Origin: an uncultured Planctomycetales bacterium
Lineage (GTDB): Bacteria; Planctomycetota; Planctomycetia; Pirellulales; Thermoguttaceae
Direction: 5' to 3'
NCBI GenBank assembly: GCA_937889015.1
Contig: CALARR010000371.1
Coordinates: 1 to 18,047 of the forward strand
DNA: 18,047 nucleotides
The notes below the pieces were generated by a model, which was given only the letters and a program-made list of their open reading frames with translations, was not told where the DNA came from and did not search any database. Below, in pieces: positions 1 to 8,072 of this stretch (position 1 is the stretch's first letter; each line of letters begins with the position of its first letter). Made by a program: the position numbers and the translations under genes.

Positions 1-2
1 AC

Positions 3-209
3 CGGGCTCCCGATGGTCGCCCTCGGTTCATGCGCTATGCAGGACCCAATAAGGTCCACGTTGTCGATGGCGTTTCGCGTCGCGGGACAGCGATCTTGAC
101 TGCGCCCGCGTCAAGAGGGGGTTCCGAACAGGACGATTCCGCCCCCGGCCCTTGCTTTGCCCCCGGCGCCCGACTATTAACGCTCCTACGGGCTTTTCGT
201 GAGCCATAA
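3..209 (+). CDS. Possible 3' end of an upstream gene (partial, unrecognised)
   Basis: The frame beginning at base 3 is open from the window edge to a TAA at 207-209, giving 68 codons. The first half (with MRYAGPNKVHVVDGVSRRG) looks protein-like, whereas the second half is Pro/Gly/Ala-rich and less convincing. Third positions are not strongly G/C-biased, unlike the confident genes here. No domain is recognised. It may be the C-terminus of a gene on the same strand as the following sigma factor, or a chance open frame. The rest of 1-306 shows no clear gene or terminator. Confidence 0.25.
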   Translation, partial: RAPDGRPRFMRYAGPNKVHVVDGVSRRGTAILTAPASRGGSEQDDSAPGPCFAPGARLLTLLRAFREP

Positions 210-306
210 TTCCGAAACGCCGTTCCCGCCCCCCCGGGCAGTGGGTTTTGTGCCTGGCCCGCTAACGAATCCTTCCTTGCGGCGTTGAATCCTTGCGAGG
301 TGTTGC

Positions 307-840
307 TTGACTGCGAACCCGGCCGGTTCTGATCAGCCAGACGCCTTGCACGGCTCGCACAGCCTGGCGGCCGCCGTGGTCGGCCATTGGCCTGCCGTCT
401 ATAAGCTGCTGTGGATGATGTCGGGCAACTCGCACGACGCCGAAGAACTGACCCAGGAGACATTTCTGCGCGCGTGGGAACGCCTGGACCGCTTTGGCGG
501 TGACGGCCAACTCCGCGCCTGGCTGCTGCGCATCGCCAGCAATGCCTACTTCGATCTGCTGCGCAAACGCAAACGCAGCAAAACGGTGCATCTGGAAGAG
601 GACCTGGTTGCGAACGAAACGCCCCAGCCCGGCCAGCGATTGGAGACCGCCGAACAGTACGCCCTGCTGACCGCCGCCATGGCCCAGCTTTCGCCGACCA
701 CGCGCACGGTGTTCCACCTCCGCGCCGCAGAATCGTTGTCGTTTCGTCAGATTGGACAGATGTTGGAGATCTCGGAGGAGGCGGCGCGCTGGCACATGCA
801 CCAGGCGCGCACCAGACTGCTGCCCCACGTGACGCCATGA
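307..840 (+). CDS. RNA polymerase sigma factor, sigma-70 family, ECF type
   Basis: This 177-aa protein should bind core RNA polymerase and direct it to a dedicated promoter set. Region 2 lies at about residues 24-90, with the typical stretch DAEELTQETFLRAWE (44-58) and LRAWLLRIASNAYFDLLRKRKR. Region 4 lies at about 124-172, with LSPTTRTVFHLRAAESLSFRQIGQML forming the helix-turn-helix. There is no region 1 or 3, and the length is normal for ECF factors. The start is a TTG at 307, chosen because GAGG at 297-300 sits 6 nt upstream and no in-frame ATG precedes the conserved region. The stop overlaps the next ATG (ATGA), so it is translationally coupled to the anti-sigma gene, which very likely restrains it. 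The inducing signal and target promoters cannot be read from the sequence. Confidence 0.93.
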   Translation: MTANPAGSDQPDALHGSHSLAAAVVGHWPAVYKLLWMMSGNSHDAEELTQETFLRAWERLDRFGGDGQLRAWLLRIASNAYFDLLRKRKRSKTVHLEEDLVANETPQPGQRLETAEQYALLTAAMAQLSPTTRTVFHLRAAESLSFRQIGQMLEISEEAARWHMHQARTRLLPHVTP

Positions 841-1769
841 ACTGCTCACAAGTCCAACCCTGGTTGCTCCAGAGCGAAGACCCTCGCGCCGAGGCCGCGC
901 CGCCGCACATTGCCGAGCACCTGCGGGACTGTGAGGACTGCGGATCGCTGGCCCGGCGACTCTCCGCGCTGCAAGAGCAATGGCGCGAGTTACCCCCGTC
1001 CCCGCGATGCATCGCTTCGCAGGCCGAATTCTTGTCCGGTCTGCCGTCGCGATTGGCCCCGGCCGGTCGGAATCCCCCGCTGCAGTCTCCCTCGCGCCGG
1101 CGGTTCCTGCGCTGGGCGACTGCCGCCGCGGCCGGTGCCACCGCGGGGGGCGCGGGCCTGTGGGCCCTTCTTGCCGGCCGCGAGGCCGAGGCCGCCGAAG
1201 AACTGCTCGACGGCCTGGTGGATTGGAACCTGCAACTCACGCAGTCCCAGTCGGCCCCCATCCGAGCGGAACTCTATCACCAGGGCGAGGCGCGCTTCCA
1301 GTCAGCCCTGGCCCGGATCACGATGCCGGCCGAGCACGTGGCCGTTGCCCAGCGCCTGCTGGAGAACGGCGCTTGGCTGGTGGACCATCACGACGCCCTG
1401 GACGAGGCCGAGCGCTTCGACCACCTCGCCGAACGCTTGCTGAAACTGGCTAGCCACGCCAGCCAGCAGGGCCACTACCGCCGCATGGACCGGCTCCTCG
1501 ATCAATACTGCCGCGTGCTCGAATCGGGCGTGAACCCGAACATCGAACTGGCCGAAGACGGCGGGGCGCTCGACTTCCTATCGCAGCGGCGACTGGAACG
1601 GCTGGTGCTCGACGACCCGAGCCGCGTGCGCCAGTTGGACCTCCTCTTGCAGCGTGTTCCCAAGGCGTCGCGCAACCGGATCCGCCGTGCGATGGGGCTG
1701 GCCGGCAATCGCGGCAAGAAGCCGCACCCCAAGCGGTCCCCGTCCGCGCCTGATCGTGGCGGCACGTAG
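837..1769 (+). CDS. Membrane-anchored zinc-finger-type anti-sigma factor (putative)
   Basis: This 310-aa protein is coupled to the ECF sigma gene by a 4-bp ATGA overlap. The N-terminus carries an anti-sigma zinc-binding pattern H-x3-C-x2-C (His28, Cys32, Cys35 in HLRDCEDC), in a small helical domain that in this class clasps the sigma factor in the cytoplasm. A hydrophobic Ala/Gly-rich segment at about residues 93-114 is the only likely membrane span. It is preceded by SRRRFLRWA (86-94), which resembles a Tat motif but here probably acts as an internal positively charged anchor. The remaining 195 or so residues are helical and charged, with no recognised domain, and would lie outside the membrane as a sensor. 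Role by pairing is secure; the signal is unknown. The basic tail rich in Lys, Arg, Pro and Ser has no assigned role. Confidence 0.8.
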   Translation: MNCSQVQPWLLQSEDPRAEAAPPHIAEHLRDCEDCGSLARRLSALQEQWRELPPSPRCIASQAEFLSGLPSRLAPAGRNPPLQSPSRRRFLRWATAAAAGATAGGAGLWALLAGREAEAAEELLDGLVDWNLQLTQSQSAPIRAELYHQGEARFQSALARITMPAEHVAVAQRLLENGAWLVDHHDALDEAERFDHLAERLLKLASHASQQGHYRRMDRLLDQYCRVLESGVNPNIELAEDGGALDFLSQRRLERLVLDDPSRVRQLDLLLQRVPKASRNRIRRAMGLAGNRGKKPHPKRSPSAPDRGGT

Positions 1770-1830
1770 TTGCGGCTCGGCGCGTATCCGAGCGAAGCCC
1801 GGTTGGGAAATCCCGATTCAAGGAGCAGGC

Positions 1831-3048
1831 ATGCGCCGCACTCGACCCATCAACCGCCGGCAGTGGCTCGCGGCATCGCTGGCGACGGCGGCCGCGCCGG
1901 TGGCCGCCTTCTGCCGCGAACTGCCCAGCCGCACGCTTCGCCTTTGGGCCAGCGGCGATCCGCACGTCGGAACCGACCTCTGGGAAGGACGCGGTTCGAA
2001 GCGAACGCGGCGCAAAGGAAGCCGGGAAAGCCTCGCCGAGGCCATCCGGCAATCCGAGTCCCCTGCTGGGTTCGACTGGGATGTGGCCCTCTGCGTCGGC
2101 GATTTCTCGGGCAACCAGGACATTCCCGACGACGACGAAGGACGGGAGATTGTCCGCCAGTTCGGCGCCATGGCCAGGCACCGCCGCGCGCAGTTCTACA
2201 CGTTGGCCGGCAATCACGACGCCAGCCCGGGCTATGCCTGGTATCGCAAGTGGCTCGATCCGTTGGGCCAGCACGCGGCCGATTCGGGCGTCGATCCGCG
2301 GCACATGCCGGCCCCGCCGTCGGGTACCTGGGAACGCTACTGGCTGCGCCTGGGCAATCTCTTGTGGCTGGTGATGAGCGATCGCAACGACTACGCCCCA
2401 CCTGTCGGCCGCATGGTCGACGGCCACGGCAAAGGCGGTCGACCCGCCGGGGCCGTGACGACCGAAACCTTCGCCTGGTGGAAGCAGATGGTGGAAGAGA
2501 ACCGCGACGCGGTGATCCTCTGCGCCCATCATCACATGCTCCGCGACACGACGGTCGCTTCCGGCTACGGCGAAGGCTGCGGAACGCTCGACGCGGCCGG
2601 CAATCGGGTGGGCCACTACCACGGCTACTTCCCCGACGACGGCCCGCACAACAACGGCGCCTCCCATCTCTACTGGCTGGTCGACGAGCAGCAGCAACCG
2701 CCGCGGCCCACGCCCGACTCCCAGGCCTTCGAACGCCATCTGGCCGGCCGGCCGGGAGCGATCGACTTGTGGATCGGCGGCCATACCCACGCCCCGCCCG
2801 ACGACGTCGTCAACGGCCGCAGCCATGTCGAGCGCAAGTACGGCGCGACCTTCGTCAACTGTGCCGCGCTGACCCGCTACCATGCCGCCAGTCACAGCAT
2901 TCCGATGAGCCGGCTGTTGACGTTCGTCGAAGGCCGCCGCGAGGTTCGCATCCAGTGCTACCTGCACACCAACCGCCATGCTCCGCAAGGCTGGTACCCC
3001 CAAGCCGAGCGCACGGCCATCCTGGGGAAGCCGTTCTCGCTGGGGTGA
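1831..3048 (+). CDS. Tat-exported calcineurin-like metallophosphoesterase
   Basis: This 405-aa protein has all five metal-ligand blocks of the calcineurin-like phosphoesterase fold in order: GDPHVG (Asp43, His45), GDFSGN (Asp91), GNHD (Asn128-His129), CAHHHM (His233-235) and GGHTHA (His318, His320). It should be a two-metal phosphohydrolase, but the substrate cannot be told. The N-terminus has a twin-arginine signal (INRRQWLAAS, Arg9-Arg10) followed by an Ala-rich hydrophobic stretch, so it is probably exported folded with its metals. The start at 1831 is supported by AGGAG at 1821-1825. The reading frame stays open upstream to 1654, but that part overlaps the anti-sigma gene. It lies 61 nt after the anti-sigma gene on the same strand and may be co-transcribed or part of its regulon. 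Confidence 0.85.
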   Translation: MRRTRPINRRQWLAASLATAAAPVAAFCRELPSRTLRLWASGDPHVGTDLWEGRGSKRTRRKGSRESLAEAIRQSESPAGFDWDVALCVGDFSGNQDIPDDDEGREIVRQFGAMARHRRAQFYTLAGNHDASPGYAWYRKWLDPLGQHAADSGVDPRHMPAPPSGTWERYWLRLGNLLWLVMSDRNDYAPPVGRMVDGHGKGGRPAGAVTTETFAWWKQMVEENRDAVILCAHHHMLRDTTVASGYGEGCGTLDAAGNRVGHYHGYFPDDGPHNNGASHLYWLVDEQQQPPRPTPDSQAFERHLAGRPGAIDLWIGGHTHAPPDDVVNGRSHVERKYGATFVNCAALTRYHAASHSIPMSRLLTFVEGRREVRIQCYLHTNRHAPQGWYPQAERTAILGKPFSLG

Positions 3049-3059
3049 ACCAATAAAGC

Positions 3060-3144
3060 TGGCCGAGATGGGACTCGAACCCATACGCCCAGTTACGGGC
3101 ACGGGATTTTAAATCCCGAGCGTCTGCCATTCCGCCACTCGGCC
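3060..3144 (-). tRNA. tRNA-Leu (anticodon UAA)
   Basis: Read on the minus strand, a 7-bp acceptor stem (GGCCGAG with CTCGGCC) closes a standard leucine tRNA. It has the GCGGAATGGCAGACGC D-arm, a 5-bp anticodon stem CGGGA/TCCCG around loop TTTAAAA, a long class II variable arm and a T-arm containing GGTTCGAGTCC. The anticodon TAA reads UUA and UUG. The discriminator base is A (the leucine identity base), and the following bases are GCT, so CCA is not encoded. The gene begins 16 nt after the leuA stop on the same strand, leaving almost no room for a promoter between them. Confidence 0.96.
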
Positions 3145-3160
3145 TGAATCTCACTGTGAT

Positions 3161-4702
<1,542 letters not shown>

Positions 4703-4765
4703 TTCTTCATCTCATTGGGGGCAGAGGGTCAATGGGGCACTGGGACAGAGGGGGTTGGGGATAAC

Positions 4766-4799
4766 AAAAAAACCCCAAGGCTTTGTCGGCCTTGGGGTT
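4766..4799 (-). terminator. Intrinsic terminator in the leuA leader (attenuator)
   Basis: On the minus strand an 11-bp perfect stem (arms 4799-4789 and 4781-4771) encloses a 7-nt loop. It is followed directly by U residues: the plus strand shows seven A's at 4766-4772, two of which pair in the stem. The U-tract is on the minus-strand side only; the plus-strand 3' flank is CGGATT, so the element terminates transcription heading toward leuA. It lies 39 nt after the leader peptide stop and 63 nt before the leuA start, so it would end leuA transcription prematurely unless antitermination occurs. Confidence 0.88.
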
Positions 4800-4848
4800 C
4801 GGATTCGCTTTTTCGGAAGATGTCTTAGCGCACGAACCTTACGGCCGA
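4786..4848 (-). promoter_or_regulatory. Candidate antiterminator, mutually exclusive with the leuA leader terminator
   Basis: Two nested 6-bp helices can form in the minus-strand RNA. UCGGCC (4848-4843) pairs with GGCCGA (4791-4786), and GGUUCG (4838-4833) pairs with CGAACC (4801-4796). They are separated by a 4x4 internal loop that contains the leader peptide's UAA stop. The 3' strands of both helices together consume nearly the whole 5' arm of the terminator (4799-4789), so the two folds cannot coexist. Both 5' strands lie at and just around the leader stop codon, where a terminating ribosome would cover them. Pairing was done by eye; no folding energies were computed. Confidence 0.65.
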
Positions 4849-4895
4849 TGTCCGGCAAGTGCCAGTAACAACAGTGCCAGTAGGTTCTGCATCAT
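4839..4895 (-). CDS. leuL: Leucine-rich leader peptide of leuA (attenuation peptide)
   Basis: An 18-codon ORF encodes MMQNLLALLLLALAGHRP. Seven of its residues are leucine, clustered at positions 5-13, and five of the six Leu codons are used: CTA, CTG three times, TTG, TTA and CTT. TTA and CTA are expected to be rare in a genome this GC-rich. The ORF is bounded upstream by an in-frame TAG at 4904-4902 and ends in TAA at 4841-4839. It stands immediately before an antiterminator/terminator pair and then leuA, the position and composition of a leucine attenuation peptide. Starvation for charged Leu-tRNA would stall the ribosome in the Leu run and favour read-through. No strong Shine-Dalgarno is visible; ATG at 4895 or 4892, or GTG at 4898, could start it. 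The alternative is a small hydrophobic membrane peptide, but the context makes that less likely. The symbol is by function. Confidence 0.8.
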   Translation of the reverse strand: MMQNLLALLLLALAGHRP

Positions 4896-4942
4896 CACGA
4901 TCTACGTTTCGACCAATTCGGCACACCAAGATAACGCAAAAA

Positions 4943-4971
4943 AGTCTACCCAGCGAAAGACCGCCGGTCAA
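4943..4971 (-). promoter_or_regulatory. Candidate sigma-70 promoter for the leuL-leuA transcript
   Basis: On the minus strand TTGACC (4971-4966) and TAGACT (4948-4943) are separated by exactly 17 nt, close to the housekeeping consensus. Initiation would fall near 4936, giving about 40 nt of 5' UTR before the leader ATG and about 235 nt before leuA. There is no experimental support, and planctomycete promoters are not well defined. Confidence 0.45.
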
Positions 4972-5035
4972 GCTGGACGGTTCGCGCGAAAAATGGTATT
5001 GGAGGGCCGCTTTGTGCCCAAAACGGAGAGCGGCC

Positions 5036-5269
5036 ATGGCCGGCGATCATCTCGACCTGAGCAGCGACAACCGCCCCCTGCGGCCCGAGAAGACCGCTGC
5101 CGGACGCCGCTTCCTGGGGATTCAATTCGCCTGTTGTGCTTGCTACGGAAGGATTTACGTCAATCGGTCGGGCGACGCCTATGAGGGCCGCTGCCCGCGC
5201 TGTCTGCGGAATGTGCGTGTCGCAATTGGCCCCGGCGGAAGTCATAGCCGATTCTTCACCGCGTATTGA
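5036..5269 (+). CDS. Small zinc-ribbon-like conserved protein
   Basis: This 77-aa soluble protein has four or five cysteines arranged as a likely zinc knuckle pair: FACCAC (Cys33, Cys34, Cys36) and CPRC (Cys53, Cys56), spaced as in a ribbon fold. The conserved-looking core is GRIYVNRSGDAYEGRCPRC, and the end is GPGGSHSRFFTAY. The start at 5036 has GGAG at 5025-5028. Reading frames upstream belong to the leuA leader region on the other strand. The pattern resembles small hypothetical proteins common in planctomycetes, but that is from memory and no function is known. It is divergent from leuL-leuA and starts a same-strand run of three genes. Confidence 0.72.
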   Translation: MAGDHLDLSSDNRPLRPEKTAAGRRFLGIQFACCACYGRIYVNRSGDAYEGRCPRCLRNVRVAIGPGGSHSRFFTAY

Positions 5270-5298
5270 ACCAAATCACAGTTTCGGGTAATCTCTGC

Positions 5299-5319
5299 CC
5301 GCCTGTCTCCGGCAGGCGG
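5299..5319. repeat. Short perfect inverted repeat (hairpin)
   Basis: CCGCCTG at 5299-5305 pairs with CAGGCGG at 5313-5319 around a 7-nt loop. It lies in the 109-nt gap between the zinc-ribbon gene and the next gene. No T-run follows on either strand, so it is not a standard intrinsic terminator. It may be an interspersed repeat or an mRNA structure. Nothing else is recognised in 5270-5378. Confidence 0.4.
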
Positions 5320-5378
5320 CTGTAATGCCCCGTACAGGTGGGGTGTGTTTCGGCAGCCGAGCACCCAGGACGCCTGTC

Positions 5379-5849
5379 ATGGAATACGAGATCGAACGCT
5401 TCACGCGCCTGTGCCATGCCACGGGCCGGGAACTGGCCGCGGGCGAGCCGTACTACTCGGTGCTCGTCGACGAGGGGGCCCAGTTGCGTCGCTGGGACTA
5501 CAGCGTCGACGCCTGGCAGGGGCCGCCGGAAGGCGCCCTCGGCTGGTGGAAGTCGCAGCGTCCCGGCGAGTCGAGCCAGCGTTGTGTCGCGCCCAGCGAG
5601 GTGTTGTTGAGCTTCTTTGACCAGTTGGAAACGCAGCCGGACAAGCAGGACACGCGCTATGTGTTGGCCCTGTTCCTGGTGCGCCGGCGGATCATGCGTC
5701 TGGAGGAAACCGAGAGCGACGACCAGGGGCAGGAGCAATTGGTGCTCTACTGCCCGCGCCGCGACGCCACCTACCGCGTTCCGGCGGTCGTCCCCGACGA
5801 ATCGCGCATCGAACAGATTCAGGAACAACTCTTACAGTTGATTTCCTGA
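5379..5849 (+). CDS. Conserved hypothetical protein
   Basis: This 156-aa soluble, acidic protein has no signal peptide or membrane span. The N-terminal part (about residues 1-65) reads like a compact domain, with CHATGRELAAGEPYYSVLV (12-30) and a Trp-rich stretch DAWQGPPEGALGWWKS (44-59). The C-terminal half is helical (PSEVLLSFFDQLE, YVLALFLVRRRIMRLEE) and ends in a short amphipathic helix. The start at 5379 is preferred to upstream in-frame codons because AGGA lies at 5367-5370 and the conserved-looking sequence begins there. I believe similar proteins occur in other planctomycetes next to a lipoprotein like the next gene, but I recognise no function. Confidence 0.75.
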   Translation: MEYEIERFTRLCHATGRELAAGEPYYSVLVDEGAQLRRWDYSVDAWQGPPEGALGWWKSQRPGESSQRCVAPSEVLLSFFDQLETQPDKQDTRYVLALFLVRRRIMRLEETESDDQGQEQLVLYCPRRDATYRVPAVVPDESRIEQIQEQLLQLIS

Positions 5850-5889
5850 GACGAGAATTGACCGTGCTGCGGCACGCATGAGGCCAAGG

Positions 5890-6843
5890 ATGGCACACAG
5901 ACGACTTGCGACACGGATGACGCTGCTGGCGGCGATGGCGTTGCTGGCGGCCGGGTGCCGGGGCACGGTGCAACCCAATGTGGCCGCCTTGCCGCGGATC
6001 TTGCCGCCCGGCCCAACGTTGGAACAGGTCATCCAGGCGGTCAACAGCAACAGCGACCAGATCACGTCGTTGTATTGTCCGCGTGCGTCGCTGTCGGGCC
6101 AGGGATTCCCCACCTTGCGCACGATGGTCGCCTTCCAGAAGCCCAACTATTTCCGTCTGCGCGCCGAGACCTCGCTGACCGGCGCCGAACTGGACCTGGG
6201 CAGCAACGATCAGGCTTTCTGGTTCTGGATGCGGCGCAATCAGCCGCCGACCCTGTATTTCTGCCGCCACGACCAGTTCGAACACTGCCCGGCGCGCCAG
6301 TCGCTGCTATTCGAGCCGCAGTGGCTGATCGAGGCCCTGGGGATGCCGCGGCTCGACCCGCGACTGCCGCTGGAAGGGCCCCTGCAACTGCCCAACGACC
6401 GGCTGGAAATCCGCACCGTGGAAAACACCCCGCAAGGCTCGCGCACCAAGTCCACGATCATCGACGCGATCCACGGCTGCGTGGTCCAGCAAAGCGTCTT
6501 CGACGCGCAGGGCCGGTTGATCGCCAGCGCCGAAGCGTTTCAGCACCGCCGCGATCCCTTGACCAACCTCATCCTGCCGGCGGCCGTGGCGATTCAGAGC
6601 CCGGCGGCCCAAGTCAGCATGCGCATCGACTTGGGACCGGTCGAAGTGAACCGGCCGCGCGCCAACGCCACGGGCATGTGGTTGATGCCCGAATATGCCG
6701 GCTCGGCCGTGGTGGACTTGTGTGGTCCTCAGCAACCCGTGCAGCAACCTGTCCAGCAAGCGGCCCCAGGGGCAGCGCCCATGGCCATGCCGGCCGCCGC
6801 CATGCTTCCGCCAGGCTACGGCGGACAACTCGGCCCGCGCTGA
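5890..6843 (+). CDS. Lipoprotein, conserved, possibly LolA-like outer-membrane-lipid carrier fold
   Basis: This 317-aa protein has a lipoprotein signal: a basic start, a hydrophobic Leu/Ala stretch and lipobox LLAAGC with acylated Cys23. The body begins with a helix (TLEQVIQAVNSNSDQITSLYCPRASLSG) followed by strand-rich sequence around TMVAFQKPNYFRLRAET and GSNDQAFWFWMRR. That order resembles LolA/LolB-type or DUF4292-like proteins, which bind lipids or lipoproteins; this fold guess is inference. The tail is Gln/Pro/Ala-rich and low in complexity. I chose ATG 5890 over 5878 because GAGG at 5880-5883 sits 6 nt upstream. It lies 40 nt after the preceding gene, likely in one operon, and would act in the periplasm anchored to a membrane. 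Confidence 0.75.
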   Translation: MAHRRLATRMTLLAAMALLAAGCRGTVQPNVAALPRILPPGPTLEQVIQAVNSNSDQITSLYCPRASLSGQGFPTLRTMVAFQKPNYFRLRAETSLTGAELDLGSNDQAFWFWMRRNQPPTLYFCRHDQFEHCPARQSLLFEPQWLIEALGMPRLDPRLPLEGPLQLPNDRLEIRTVENTPQGSRTKSTIIDAIHGCVVQQSVFDAQGRLIASAEAFQHRRDPLTNLILPAAVAIQSPAAQVSMRIDLGPVEVNRPRANATGMWLMPEYAGSAVVDLCGPQQPVQQPVQQAAPGAAPMAMPAAAMLPPGYGGQLGPR

Positions 6844-6859
6844 GAACGTGTTGAAAATC

Positions 6860-6891
6860 GGGTAGCACCGGCTCTCGAACCGGTGCCACCC
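6860..6891. terminator. Inverted repeat between convergent genes, possible bidirectional terminator
   Basis: GGGT (6860-6863) and GCACCGG (6865-6871) pair with CCGGTGC (6880-6886) and ACCC (6888-6891) around an 8-nt loop, with one mismatch. The 11-bp hairpin sits in the 55-nt gap between the lipoprotein stop and the oppositely oriented aminotransferase stop. There is no T-run, so Rho-independent termination is uncertain; it may instead be a copy of an interspersed repeat. Confidence 0.45.
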
Positions 6892-6898
6892 TGCGCGC

Positions 6899-8005
6899 CT
6901 AGCGCCGGGCGATGCGCCGCAGGACTTCAATCCCCCGTTGGATCGTCGCGTCGGTCGCCGCATACGAGATGCGGAAATGCGTGTCGCGGCGGCTGAAGAC
7001 GTTGCCCGGTATGATCAGCAGTTGGTTCTCGATCGCCTTGCTCACGAACTCCGTGGCCGTGCCCCAGGGGGCCTTGGGAAAGGCGTAGAACGCGCCGCGG
7101 GGCGCCACCAGCTCATAGTCGTCGGCCAGGCCTTGCACGATCATGTCCCGCTTGCGCCGGTAGGCGGCGATGTGGGGCGCCACGTCCACGTCCATGGCCA
7201 CCGCCCCCGCCCATTGCACCGGCTGCGGCGCGCACACAAAGCTGTACTGCTGCAGCTTGATCATCTCCTGGATGATCGCCGCCGGACCGTGCGCGAAGCC
7301 CAACCGCCAGCCGGGGATCGCGTGGCTCTTGCTGAAGCCGTCGATCACCAGGGTCTGCGGATTGTAACGCACCGGCGAGACGAACGGCCCATCGTAGCAG
7401 AAGGCCCGATAGATCTCGTCACTGATCAAGGCCACGTTCTTCCTCGCGGCCAGCTCGGCCAGGGCACGCACGTCTTCTTCGCTGCCGACCGTGCCCGTGG
7501 GATTGGCGGGGCTGTTGAAAAGGATGACCTTGGTGCGCGGCGTGATCGCCGCGGCGACCTTGTCCACGTCGATGCGGAAGTCGGGGTAGGTCTCGATGTA
7601 CACCGGCTTGCCCCCAGCCACCTGGGCCAGGGCGTCGTACATCACGAAACACGGATCGAAGACGATCACCTCGTCGCCCGGATTGACCATGGCCAACAAG
7701 GCCAGCATCAGCGCGCCGCTGGTGCCCGAGGTGACGAACACTTGTCGGTCGGCGTGGCCATATTCGGCGTCGATCTGGGCCTGCAGCTTGTCGCGGAGCA
7801 CCGGCATGCCCTGGGTCAGGGCGTAGCCGTTGCGGCGGTTGCGGATGGCGTCGATGGCCGCCTGCTGCACGGGCTCCGGCACGTCGAAATCCGGCTGGCC
7901 GATGGAGAGGTTGATCGGATCGCTCATCTTGGCCGCCAGGTCAAAGACCTTGCGGATGCCGGACGAATCAAACAGCTTGGTGCGTTCTGCGAGCCAGGGA
8001 TGCAT
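6899..8005 (-). CDS. PLP-dependent aminotransferase, class I/II (fold type I)
   Basis: This 368-aa cytoplasmic enzyme transfers amino groups between an amino acid and a keto acid, with PLP held on Lys226 in DGFSKSHAIPGWRLGF. Other landmarks are GQPDFDVP (36-43), YALTQGMPVLRDKL (61-74), the cofactor motif NPTG (Asn168), SDEIYR (Asp196) and the carboxylate-binding Arg345 in HFRISYA. The order matches aspartate/alanine-type class I enzymes. Substrate preference cannot be assigned safely; aspartate or alanine is most likely. The start at 8005 gives the usual N-terminus, and no clear Shine-Dalgarno is visible. It follows the phosphohexomutase-like gene by 67 nt on the same strand and may be co-transcribed. 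Confidence 0.9.
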   Translation of the reverse strand: MHPWLAERTKLFDSSGIRKVFDLAAKMSDPINLSIGQPDFDVPEPVQQAAIDAIRNRRNGYALTQGMPVLRDKLQAQIDAEYGHADRQVFVTSGTSGALMLALLAMVNPGDEVIVFDPCFVMYDALAQVAGGKPVYIETYPDFRIDVDKVAAAITPRTKVILFNSPANPTGTVGSEEDVRALAELAARKNVALISDEIYRAFCYDGPFVSPVRYNPQTLVIDGFSKSHAIPGWRLGFAHGPAAIIQEMIKLQQYSFVCAPQPVQWAGAVAMDVDVAPHIAAYRRKRDMIVQGLADDYELVAPRGAFYAFPKAPWGTATEFVSKAIENQLLIIPGNVFSRRDTHFRISYAATDATIQRGIEVLRRIARR

Positions 8006-8072
8006 GGGCCTAGTGGGGCTTGGAGACTGAGGCTTGGATGCTTGGATTTCCGCATCCGTTCTGCCTTCCAGT

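Noticed and set aside
35..1261. Long minus-strand open frame opposite the sigma and anti-sigma genes (408 codons)
   Set aside because: It lies antisense to two well-supported genes and has low-complexity Ser/Arg/Ala composition. GC-rich coding strands routinely produce such shadows.
1450..3102. 550-codon minus-strand frame opposite the phosphoesterase
   Set aside because: The phosphoesterase has all family motifs on the plus strand, while this frame has none.
4766..4895. T-box riboswitch or leucine riboswitch in the leuA leader
   Set aside because: No T-box or specifier-loop features are visible, and the translated Leu-rich ORF plus competing hairpins explains the region better.
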